NCBI GenBank assembly: GCA_019448385.1
Contig: JAGTXO010000059.1
Span: forward strand, 62,001-126,000
Length of the DNA: 64,000 nt
From: Diacronema lutheri
Taxonomy: Eukaryota; Haptophyta; Pavlovophyceae; Pavlovales; Pavlovaceae
Reading direction: 5' to 3'
The stretch's first letter is position 1, and every line of letters begins with the position of its first letter. Positions 55,737-64,000 of the stretch are shown one piece after another. A program made the position numbers and the translations under genes. Below the pieces are notes generated by a model. That model did no database searches, was not told the DNA's origin, and saw only the letters and a list, made by a program, of their open reading frames with translations.

Positions 55737-56537
55737 ATGGCGCCACGCGGCGCACGTGCGCTCGCGCTGCTCGCCGCGCTGGCGAGCGCGGCGGCGGGCG
55801 CGACGCGCGGTGCGGGCGCGCCGGCGCGCGGCGCGCTGCTCGTGCGGCGTTCCATCGCGCGCCGCGCCGCGCCCGCCGCCGCCGCGCCGCCCGAGCTCCG
55901 GCAGCGCGCCGACGCGCTCGCGACCGACGCGGAGCGCGCGTCGCTGCGCGCCGAGCGCGCCGCGCTCGAAGTGGAGCGGCTCAAGCTGACGCGCGCGAAG
56001 GGGCGAGCGCAGGCGCAGGCAGAGCTTCTTGGCCTCACCTCCGCCGAGGCCATCGCTGCTGTTCAGCGCCGCGCCGCCGAGGAGCGCGCGGCGGCCGAGG
56101 CGGCCGCGGCCGCCGCCCGCGAGCGCGACGCGGCTGTCTCCGAGCTCAGCGCGTCGCTAGACGCGGTGATGGACGGCGTGGGCGGTGGCGATCGGGCGCG
56201 CGCGGCGAGCGACGCCGCCGCCGCCGACCGCACGCCGTCGCCGCCGCCGCCGCCACCCTCGCCGTCCGTCTGGGGCCGACTGGGCGAAGCGGCGCCGCGC
56301 GCGCGCGCCGACGGTGGCGAGACGCGCGCCGCCGAGCCGCCGGGCGGCGCCGGCTTCGTCGGCCCGTACGGCATCGACGCGCAGCTGGACGAGTCCACCC
56401 TCAAGCTCCTGCGCGAGCGCGTCCTCGCGCCGTCGGGCGCGGTGCTCGTGAAGGGGCCGCCCGTGACGACCCACCCTTCCGGAAGCTTCTTCCGCGTCGA
56501 CCTGCGCCGGCCGGCCGCCGCCGCGCAGGCGGCGACT

Positions 56538-56574
<37 letters not shown>

Positions 56575-59500
56575 GCAATGCGAAGGGCGCGGGTGGCGCC
56601 GAGCCGCCGACGACCGCCGACGCCGCCTCGCCGCTCGCGCGGCTGCGCGACGTGCTGCCGGGCGCGACGCCCGCGTCCACCGCGCGCGCCGCGGGCTCGG
56701 CGGGCGCGCGCGGCGCGGCGCAGGGTGGCGACGGCGAGGCGTCACGCGCGGCCGCTGCGCTCGCCTCGCTCGAGGCCGCGCTCGCCGCGAGCGGGCCCGA
56801 GCTCAGCGGCAAGGTGCGTGCGCATGCCGGCCGCGCCGTCGCCCGCCGCGCGCGCCGCGCGCCGCGCCGCACCCCGCACGCACGCGCACGCCGACCGCCG
56901 ACGCTGCCCGCCGACCGCCGCCCGCTGGCGCGCGCCGCCGCCGCCGCTCGCCCGGATCGCAGGTCAAGCTCTTCCTCACGCGCGAGCCCGACCCCACCAT
57001 CGAGCAAATCCGCGCTACGGACGATCGCGAGCTGATGGACGTGCGCGCGCGCGCGCGCGCCGCGCGGCATCGCGCGCCGCGCGCCGCGCGCCGCGCGGCC
57101 GCGCGGCCGCGCGGCCTCGCGCTCCGGCGTGCGTGCGTGCGCGCGCGCGCGCGAACGCGCGAACGCGTGTGTGCGCGCGCTGCGCGCCGGGAGCCGCCGG
57201 CGCTCGCCGCTTGCGGGCGAGCCGCTCGCGCCGGGAAGTGGGGATGGCAAGTGCGCGATGGCGTGTGTGTGGCAAGTGGGGACGGCAAGTGCGCGATGGC
57301 GTGTGTGTGGCAAGTGGGGACGGCAAGTGCGCGATGGCGTGTGTGTGGCAAGTGGGGATGGCAAGTGCGCGATGGCGTGTGTGTGGCAAGTGGGGACGGC
57401 AAGTGCGCGATGGCGTGTGTGTGGCAAGTGGGGACGGCAAGTGCGCGATGGCGTGTGTGTGCTCCGGCGTGCGCACGCACGACGTGTGTGCGTCGGCGCG
57501 CCATGCGAATCATCGTTAGGCACGCACCGCGGCTCGTCAAGCACCGGGGGTTGCGCAGTCTCGATTTTAAAAGCGCCACGCCGCCCGCATCACCGCCCGC
57601 CCGCCCCGCCCCGCGCCGCCCGCCCCGCCCCGCGCCGCCCGCCCCGCGCGCCCGCCCGCGCCGCAGTTCTGGGGCGAGGAGCGGTCGATCGCGCTCTACG
57701 CCGTGCCCCGCAACGCCACGGATGCGCTCTTCGCCCGCCGCCCGCTCTGGCGCGCGCTCGCGCCGCCGCTCGGCGCCCTGAGCGCGTCCGTAACGGTCTT
57801 CGCCTATGCCTTCTCGTCATTCCTTCTTCAGCCCGGTTTCGTCGAGCGCCTCAGCGCGGCTTCGCAGGTGCGCGCGCGCACGGGGCGTTTTTTCCCGCAC
57901 CCGTACGCAGCACGCGCCTGCGTGCGTAGCCGCGCGGCGCGGCGCGCTGCGCGGCGCTCAGCCGCGCAACCCGCCGCGCCGCGCCCGCGCGCCGCGCGCC
58001 GCGCGCGTCTTCCCGCTCGCCGCCCCCGCCCGCAGCTTGCGCCGTCGGCGGAGCAGGAGGCGGCGATCCAGCCGCTGATGGAGCAGGCGCTCCCCGTCGC
58101 CGTCGCCTTCCTCGCGCTGCAGGACGCGCACGACGTCGGCCACTACGCCGCGGCGGGCGCGCGCGGGGTCGTGCTTGGTGCGCCCACCCTCGTCCCAAGG
58201 TGTGCGCGTTTCACGATGGCGGACGCGCACGATGGCGGACGCGCACGATGGCGGACGCGCGTGCAACGCCCGCCCGCCTACCCGCCGTACATCAGCCTCA
58301 CCCACGCGCCCTACCCACCCCGCCCTACCCACCCCGCCCTACCCACCCCGCCCTACCCACCCCGCCTCACCCACCCCGCCTCACCCACCCCGCCCTACCC
58401 ACCCCGCCCCGCCCACCCCGCCCTACCCACCCCGCCCCGCCCACCCCGCCCTACCCACCCCGCCCCGCCCACCCCGCCTCACCCACGCGCCCTACCCACC
58501 CCGCCCTACCCACCCCGCCTCACCCACCCCGCCCTACCCACCCCGCCCCGCCCACGCCGCCATGCTCGTCACGTGCGGCCACCGTGACCGTTACCGTGCG
58601 GCCACCGTGACCGTTACCGTGCGGCCACCGTTCCCAGTCTGCAGGTCGGTCTCTTCAGTTCCGTCACGCCGCTGCGCGCGCACCCGCCGTCACGCGCTGC
58701 GCTGCTTGACGTCGCGCTCGCCGGCCCGGCGTGCGGCGGCCTCGTCTCGCTCGCCGCCGTCGCGTCGGGCCTCGTGCTCACGGCGAGCACGGGCGGCGGC
58801 GCCGCGTCCGCCGCGGCGTCCGCCGCGGGCTGGGGCGCGCCCGCCGCGTCCGCGGCCGCGGCCGCGGCGGTCGGCGGCTGGCCCGTCGTCCCCGTCGCCC
58901 TCCTCAAGTCCTCGTCGCTCGTCGCCGCGCTCGCCATCGCACTCTCGCCCGAGAGCATGCAGGGCGTCACCGCCGCCGTCCACCCGCTTGTCGTCGCAGG
59001 CTTTGCTGGAGTCACAGCCAACGCCTTGTGCCTGCTTCCCATTGGACGGACGGACGGCGGCCGGTGCGCGCGCGCGCGCGCGGGGGGGGGGGGGGGGGGG
59101 GGGGCGTTGAGCTGCGCGGGGCCCCGAACGGCGCCGCCGCCTTCTCGCCGAGCTGCGCTCACGCGCGCGCCTGCCGCTCACCCATCCACCCACTCGCCCG
59201 CCCGCCCGCCCCCCTTCTTCCCCCTACCCCACCCCTTCCACCCCCGGCTTACCCGCTTGCCCATCCTGCGATGCGCCCATCCCCGCGTCCCGTTTGCTCT
59301 CCCCTTCCCCGCCGCAGCGTGAGCAAAGCCCTCTTCGGCCCGGGCTCGACGGCTCGCGCCCTCTCGGCTGGTGCGCTGCTGCTCTGTGCGGTTTCGTCAT
59401 TCTTCACGAATGCCGACATTTTGTTTGCGTACGGCACGTTTGTGGTGCTGCTGCAGGTGCGATGCGATGCGGTGCGATGCGATGCAATGCGGTGCGGTGC

Positions 59501-59682
59501 GGTGCGGTGCGGTGCGGTGCGGTGCGGTGCGGTGCGGTGCGGTGCGGTGCGACGAAGCAAAGCATGAAACGGCCATGAACCGGCCGAGGCCGAAGGCAGC
59601 CACGGCGCGTGCTACCGTCGCGGCGCGCGCGGGTGATGCCCACTCGTCGGCGGGTGTGGGGCCCGGACTCTCTGAGACGAGC

Positions 59683-59713
<31 letters not shown>

Positions 59714-59737
59714 ACCACGCCGACCCGGACCATTTCC

Positions 59738-59769
<32 letters not shown>

Positions 59770-60013
59770 CAAACCGGACCGTGCCTCCCCCCGCTCACCC
59801 GGACCGCGCCCTCTCCTCACCCGGACCGTGCCCTGCCGCGTGGCTGCCGCGCAGGGCCGAGCGGAGATTGCATGCGTCGACGAGGTGAGCCCCGTCGGCG
59901 CGCCGCGCGAGTTCGCCGCCTTTGGCGCGGCGGCGTTCGCGCTGCTCGCGCTCGTGCCGCTGCCCGTGTTGCTCGACCCGTTCCCGTCCCCGTTCACCGC
60001 GGCGCTCGGCTGA
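55737..60013 (+). CDS. EGY-type (plastid site-2-protease family) membrane protein, probably non-proteolytic
   Basis: Seven predicted exons: 55737-56813, 56963-57040, 57667-57867, 58036-58199, 58638-59063, 59318-59456 and 59855-60013; 747 residues. All introns are GT-AG with consistent phase; splicing yields TLVP-SLQVGLFSSVTP and TDGGR-VSKALFG. The N-terminus looks like a targeting sequence followed by a coiled coil (RAERAALEVERLKLTRAKG). Membrane domains match EGY proteins, which act in thylakoid and chloroplast membranes: VPRNATDALF, HDVGHYAAAGARGVVLGAP, DVALAGPACGGLVSL, LLPIGRTDGGR and AFGAAAFALLALVPLPV. The zinc motif HExxH is HDVGH (residues 484-488), and the Asn of NxxPxxxxDG is Cys (CLLPIGRTDG), as expected of inactive EGY3-like members. 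Confidence 0.85.
57235..57462. repeat. 38-bp minisatellite, six copies, in an EGY intron
   Basis: The unit contains GGCAAGTGCGCGATGGCGTG; copies alternate GGGGATGG and GGGGACGG. It lies in intron 57041-57666. Confidence 0.96.
58305..58556. repeat. 14-bp CCACCCCGCCCTAC array in an EGY intron
   Basis: About 18 copies with variants (CCTCAC, CCCCGC) lie in intron 58200-58637. A GATGGCGGACGCGCAC triplication precedes it (58,213-58,260). Confidence 0.94.
59457..59551 (+). repeat. GTGCG pentamer array starting exactly at a splice donor
   Basis: The intron 59457-59854 begins GTGCGATGCG and continues as GTGCG/ATGCG repeats for ~95 bp. GTGCG is also the commonest 5' splice-site sequence in this window. 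The same intron holds two long C runs (about 59,684-59,711 and 59,740-59,768). Confidence 0.9.
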
Positions 60014-60024
60014 GCGCCGCGCTC

Positions 60025-60152
60025 ACTGAGAACTGACGCAGCGGCATTGCAAAGAGTGGAGCCGCCACTGAGAACTGACGCAGCGGCATTGCAAAGAGTG
60101 GAGCCGCCACGGGGGGCTGACGCAGCGGCATCGCAAAGAGTGAAGCCGCCAC
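60025..60152. repeat. 42-bp tandem repeat, three copies, 3' of the EGY gene
   Basis: Each unit carries CTGACGCAGCGGCATTGCAA (third copy ATCGCAA). It lies just downstream of the stop codon, so it may be in the 3' UTR or in the MYB upstream region. Confidence 0.94.
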
Positions 60153-60480
60153 GGGAGGCGCGGCGTGTGGGAGTGAGCGGCACTCTGCGACTGGCCTGTT
60201 TCTCGCGACGTTTCTTCCGGGAGCCTTTTCGCGCGCGGACGCGAAATCGGGCGGGACCGCAACGGCTGAAACCCCTTTTGAAAGGCAGCCGTCCAATGAG
60301 AGTGCGCGTCAAAAGTACACTTTCGTCAAATGCTGATCAAAAATCAGCCACACAGAGCGGTCGGCGCCCTTTCGAGACGCGAATCTGACCAATGAAAGCG
60401 CCGATTCCCGATTCAGCCACGCGCCGCGGCCAAGGGGAAAACGCGCCGTCGTCTTTTCGACGCGAAGCTGGTCACGAGCG
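60153..60480. promoter_or_regulatory. Upstream region of the MYB gene
   Basis: This 328-bp region is less GC-rich near the gene. GCTGATCAAAAATCAGC (60333-60349) is an inverted repeat with 6-bp arms. No TATA box is evident. Confidence 0.35.
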
Positions 60481-61146
60481 ATGACGCCCAAGAATCCGTT
60501 CACGCCCGAGGAGGACGCGCGGCTCACCGAGCTCGTCGCGCGCCACGGCGCGCGTAGCTGGGCTCGGATTGCGCGCGCCATGCCCGGCCGCAACGCTGGC
60601 CAGTGCAACGCGCGCTACCTGCACTACCTCGACTGGCGCATTTGCCGCGCGCCCTTCTCGCCCGCCGAGGACATCGTGATCCTGGCGGCAATATCGCGCT
60701 TGGGACCGCGCTGGGCGACCATCGCCCTGGAGCTACCCGGTCGTACCGGCCACGCCATCAAGAACCGCTGGCAGGCGATCCGCACGCACGCCGAGGCCGC
60801 GGCCGCGCGTGCGGTTGCGGAGAGCGTGTTCCCGCGCGCGCGCGCGCCAGCGAGGGGCCGGGCGCGCGCGCGTGACTGCGGCGATTGGCGCGGCGCCTCC
60901 TCATCGACCGCCACCGAATCCTACGGCGACGAGCCGGGAACGCCCACACCCCTTGAGTCGCCTTTCGGTTCGTCGGCAGACCTCGACCTCCACGCGCCGT
61001 GTTCCTCGTACGGCGCGGCGCCGTCGCCTGAATGCGCGATCTTCTTCGACTTCTTCGACCCCGCACTCGGCCTGCGCGATGCGTTGCGCGCAACCTCCGA
61101 CAGCGAGGCGCCCATTCAAGGCCGCAACGACGGCAACTTCATGTGA
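60481..61146 (+). CDS. R2R3-MYB transcription factor
   Basis: Intronless, 221 residues, ATG at 60481. Two MYB repeats occupy residues ~5-105: NPFTPEEDARLTELVARHGA then WARIARAMPGRNAGQCNARY, and APFSPAEDIVILAAISRLGP then WATIALELPGRTGHAIKNRW. The regularly spaced Trp are present, with Phe in place of the first Trp of each repeat (F at NPFT and APFS). The recognition helices GRNAGQCNARY and GRTGHAIKNRW indicate sequence-specific DNA binding in the nucleus. The C-terminus is acidic and Phe-rich (ECAIFFDFFDPALGLRDAL), a plausible activation or interaction segment. Target genes are unknown. Confidence 0.88.
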   Translation: MTPKNPFTPEEDARLTELVARHGARSWARIARAMPGRNAGQCNARYLHYLDWRICRAPFSPAEDIVILAAISRLGPRWATIALELPGRTGHAIKNRWQAIRTHAEAAAARAVAESVFPRARAPARGRARARDCGDWRGASSSTATESYGDEPGTPTPLESPFGSSADLDLHAPCSSYGAAPSPECAIFFDFFDPALGLRDALRATSDSEAPIQGRNDGNFM

Positions 61147-62449
61147 GCGGGGAGGGGCGGGGTTGAAGGAAGAGGGTTACCGGCGGGCTAGCAGGAGGGG
61201 GCTTGCCCCCCCCCCCCCCCCCCCCCCCCCCTCCACCCCCCCCCCCAAAGGCGTAATTTCAGCTTTCCCTTCCCTCGACGGCGCTGTAGTCGTCGTCGTC
61301 GTCGGGGGCAAACGGCTGCGACGAGACACGCGCGCAAAGCTGGTGGCCGCCGCCCCTTGTCGCCGAGCGCCACCACCTTCGCCGCGCCAAGCACGGCGTC
61401 GGCGCCTGGGCGTAAGTTTCCGGGGTGTGGCGTGAGATCAGCGCGAGGAGGTCACGCCACGCCGTGTGCTCGCCGGGAGGGAGTTTCCGGGATGTGGCCG
61501 GGGGGGGGGGGGGGGGGGGGGGGGAAGAGAAGGTGCGGGGGGGGGGGGGGGGGGGGCGCAAGCGCCGCCTTAACCGCCGCCGCAATTGCCGCTGCAACAG
61601 CCGCCGCCCGCACACCAGCCGCAGGCAGGCGGTAAGAGGGCCGCCCTCGGCGGGCGGCGGCGCGCCGGGCGCCGGCGCGGCGGGCAAGAACGGCGCGGCT
61701 TCGCGCCGCGGGCGCCATCGCTCGGCCAACCGCCGCCGCTGCCGCCCATGCGCGCGCGAGCCACGCGCCTACCGCGTCGACGGCCGCCGCCGCCGCGCTC
61801 GCGGCGCGCATGCCGCACAGCGCGCGCTTGAGCTCGTCCGTCGCGGCGACGTGCACGTTGCGCTCCGCGAGCACCGCGCGCGTTGCCCGCCCCGAGCGCC
61901 ATGCGGCAACGCCGATTAAAAACTCGGCGGCGCTCACGGTCTGATGCAGCGCGTGAACGGCGTCGGTGCGCGCGCGCGCGTGCGGCCGGAGCGTGCACAC
62001 GGGCACGAGCCGCGCGGCATTGAGGCGCCCGTCGTGTCTGCAACAGGGGCGAGGCGTGCGGTGGCCGTCGCGAGCGGGCATGAGCCGCCCAGCGATGACG
62101 CCCGTCGCGAGCGTTGTAAGCGCGAGGCGGCGGGCGGAATGCGCGGCGAGTGGAGGGCGAGGGCGGCGAGCGTCGATGTGTACGAGCACGTTTATCAAGT
62201 CGGCGCCGATGCGCCGATGCCCAGCGTCACCGCCGGCGTACTCGCCGTCCGAAGAGCCGCCGTCGCAGGACCCGCCGCGGCTGCCGCCGTCATTGTCACC
62301 TTCGCCGGCGCCGGCGCCGGCGCCGTCGCCATCGCCGTCGCCATCGCCGTCGCCATCGCCGTCGACGTCGCCGTCAATGCCAGCGCCAGCGCGGCGAGCG
62401 GTTTGATACTCATGCCATGGGAAAAGCCGCCATCGTGGCGCATATTTTA
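61147..62449. other. Low-complexity region with a possible minus-strand Ala-rich gene
   Basis: C and G runs lie at about 61,206-61,231, 61,500-61,523 and 61,537-61,557. On the minus strand, 62,198-61,620 is open and reads LINVLVHIDARR...LHQTVSAAEFLIGVAAWRSG...AVDAVGAWLARAWAAAAA; further on, 61,460-61,260 reads AWRDLLALISRHTPETYAQA and ends in an Asp-rich tail. A spliced hypothetical membrane protein is possible, but I could not find a convincing ATG or consistent junctions. 61,178-61,200 resembles the sequence beside the MITE end at 38,538. Confidence 0.3.
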
Positions 62450-62778
62450 TACCAACGGCGCTTACATCAGGACAGCGGGGTCAGCACCAGCTTATTGGCG
62501 GCTTCCCTAACAAATAACAAGTAAAAACTAAAAGGGAGAATCGCACTTTTCGGCGCAAAAAACGTGGCGCGCGCACTTTTCGGCGCACGATGGCGTCTGC
62601 GCCGAAAAGTGCGCGCTTTGCGCACTTTTCGGCGCATGGTGCGCACTTTTCGGCGCATGGTGCGTATTGCCGTTCCCGCTGCCGGCGTGCACAGGGTCGA
62701 CGCCCTGATTTCGGCCTGATGTTGCGCGCGGCCTTTGCTCGCTCCCTCCGTCACGCCCTCCTGTAAGCGTCGTTAGTA
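62450..62778. mobile_element. Complete 329-bp MITE-like element
   Basis: Terminal inverted repeats at 62450-62466 (TACCAACGGCGCTTACA) and 62762-62778 (reverse complement TACTAACGACGCTTACA) match at 15 of 17 positions. The 5-bp sequence TTTTA directly flanks both ends (62445-62449 and 62779-62783), consistent with a target-site duplication. No coding capacity. Terminal fragments of the same family occur at 38,538 and 50,582. Confidence 0.8.
62541..62657. repeat. 17-bp repeats inside the MITE-like element
   Basis: GCGCACTTTTCGGCGCA (first copy with T at base 1) occurs at 62541, 62571, 62620 and 62641, plus an inverted copy at 62598-62614, so part of the element can fold on itself. Confidence 0.93.
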
Positions 62779-62835
62779 TTTTACGCCGCACGATGCGATG
62801 GTCTACAATTCGGCGCTCAGCGACTGTCGTGCGAT

Positions 62836-64000
62836 CTAGCAATCGTGTGTGTACGATCCAGCTCGCCCATGGCACGCTGCATCATACCGCCGCTTGCTTA
62901 CGAGCGCCCCTGACATGGCCCTTAAATGCCCCGGCGCTGAGCTGGACAGGGCAAGTGCGCATGTTGTGCCCCTGCTGCATGCAGTTGTGCCGCTGCTGCT
63001 TGCAGACTGTGCACGCCTGAAGCTGTCGGCTCGACGCCCCGCCATGACCAGCACCAAGGCCACCAGCTCGGTGTGGGTCGCTGCTGTTTGTCCTTCTGCG
63101 CGCAGGGAGCGAAGTCGCTGTCGTCGCCGGCCGAGACGTCCAAAACTTCTGGCATACTGTCGGCCGCCACCTGGCGGGAGGTCACGCCAAGAACCATCCA
63201 AGTTGTTGAGGGCAAAGCAATGCGCACAAAAGAGCTCTCCCTCCTCGTCGCCCTGCCGTACATCTGGGCACCTGAACGCTGTGTGGATGTGGCACTTGCA
63301 CACGGCGCACCTGCGGAAAGACTGCCAACTGATGCACATCTTCTCCTTGTCCTCGTCGCTCAGCGTCGCAATGCGGCCAGAAAAACACGACCACTGGGCG
63401 CCAATGGACGGCTCGCTTCCATCCGATGTGGATGGCCTCTGGTTGAACCCGTCGATCAAAACAGGCGTGCTTGAGCGCGCGACTAAGCCAGCGTTTTCGT
63501 TTGCAAAGCGATGCGGCGGGATTGCAGCAGGCAACCAGAGGCCACGTGCTGCAGGTTGCGGATCTGCACGAGGAAGTAGCGCGTCGTGTGCCGGTTGTAG
63601 TTCCACCTATCCGTGGGCGTGCACCCGTAGTCGATGCCGTGGAGGACCATGTCGGGCAGGTAGTCGTTGAGCGCGGCGGGGCAGTTGGCGCGCGCGCCCG
63701 CCACGTCGCCACGCAGCAGCCGCTCGCACAGCTCGCGCACGCGCGCGTTTCGCTGCATCTCAGCGCGAAGAGCGCCTCGTCGCGCTCGACTGCCGCGCGG
63801 ACAACGTCGCGGAGCAGCCCGTTTACGACGCGCGATGGGTGCATCAGGCACGCGGTGGACACCTGCGTCGCCTCCTCCCTGAGGATCTGCGCGAGGCCCA
63901 CCGCGCAGACGGGCTGGACGCCCTCGGCTATCTCGCCGACGGCGCGCGCCGTCGCCGCCTTGGTCTGCGCGGCGGCTTGCTCGGCGGGGGGGGGGGGGTG
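62836..64000 (-). pseudogene. Frameshifted Cys-rich ORF, possible transposase remnant
   Basis: Reading down the minus strand, 63,990-63,760 gives LREEATQVSTACLMHPSRVV and VERDEALFAL. The reading then continues only in another frame (EMQRNARVRELCERLL, LPDMVLHGIDYGCTPTDRWN, YNRHTTRYFLVQIRNLQHVA) to a stop at 63,483, and a third frame downstream gives FNQRPSTSDGSEPSIGAQWS and a Cys cluster RRCAVCKCHIH...FRC...FCAHC. The Cys cluster recalls the C-terminal zinc-binding region of some DDE transposases, but the family is not established. The frame changes without splice sites suggest decay. The 5' end is outside the window. Confidence 0.35.

Overview
The window is nuclear DNA of a very GC-rich, intron-containing, flagellated photosynthetic protist. 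The evidence is: spliced genes with short introns; a Bardet-Biedl syndrome 8 (BBS8/TTC8) ciliary gene; a plastid-type EGY membrane protease homologue; a GSK3 kinase; extensin-like PPSPPP secreted proteins; a eukaryotic tRNA-Ser. A haptophyte-like alga is my best guess, but the sequence alone does not settle it. I rebuilt exon chains by hand from homology and splice phase. About 41 introns were inferred; most have GT donors (often GTGCGC) and at least five have GC donors (AG|GCACGC or AG|GCGAGM).

Layout. 1-4.6 kb: a 5'-partial branched-chain aminotransferase (minus), then two intronless plus-strand genes, an ankyrin-type repeat protein and a DHHC-family palmitoyltransferase with DHFC in place of DHHC. 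4.6-12.3 kb: a lower-GC island with no intact gene, only broken ORFs, an inverted repeat and short repeats. 12.4-21.3 kb: a giant inositol polyphosphate 5-phosphatase (minus). 21.5-25.1 kb: a TLC-domain membrane protein (minus) and BBS8 (plus), divergent from one short AT-rich promoter. 25.3-33.5 kb: four tandem secreted proteins built from six-cysteine, knottin-patterned modules joined by long Pro/Ser rods; the last two share a 2,003-bp tandem duplication. 33.8-38.5 kb: a divergent pair, a multi-spanning membrane protein (minus) and a Cys-rich type I membrane protein (plus). An intron of the latter carries a 24-bp satellite resembling one of its own exons.

38.6-42.0 kb: two tandem paralogues of an unrecognised family (minus). 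42.5-49.9 kb: a glycosidase-like membrane protein (minus) diverging from a full-length ABCB transporter (plus) whose two nucleotide-binding domains are nearly identical in DNA. 50.1 kb: tRNA-Ser(GCT). 50.9-55.5 kb: a nine-exon GSK3 kinase (minus) with minisatellites and homopolymers in its introns. 55.7-60.0 kb: an EGY-type site-2-protease homologue (plus) with altered zinc-site residues. 60.5 kb: an intronless R2R3-MYB regulator. 61-64 kb: low-complexity DNA, a 329-bp MITE-like element with inverted termini and a 5-bp target duplication, and a frameshifted Cys-rich ORF that may be a transposase remnant.

There is no operon logic, but divergent gene pairs with 89-189 bp between start codons recur (TLC/BBS8, membrane protein/Cys-rich protein, glycosidase/ABCB, GSK3/EGY). 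The most novel content is the knottin-plus-Pro-rod gene cluster, the tandem unknown paralogues, and the satellites tied to exon or splice-site sequence. All exon boundaries are predictions without transcript support.
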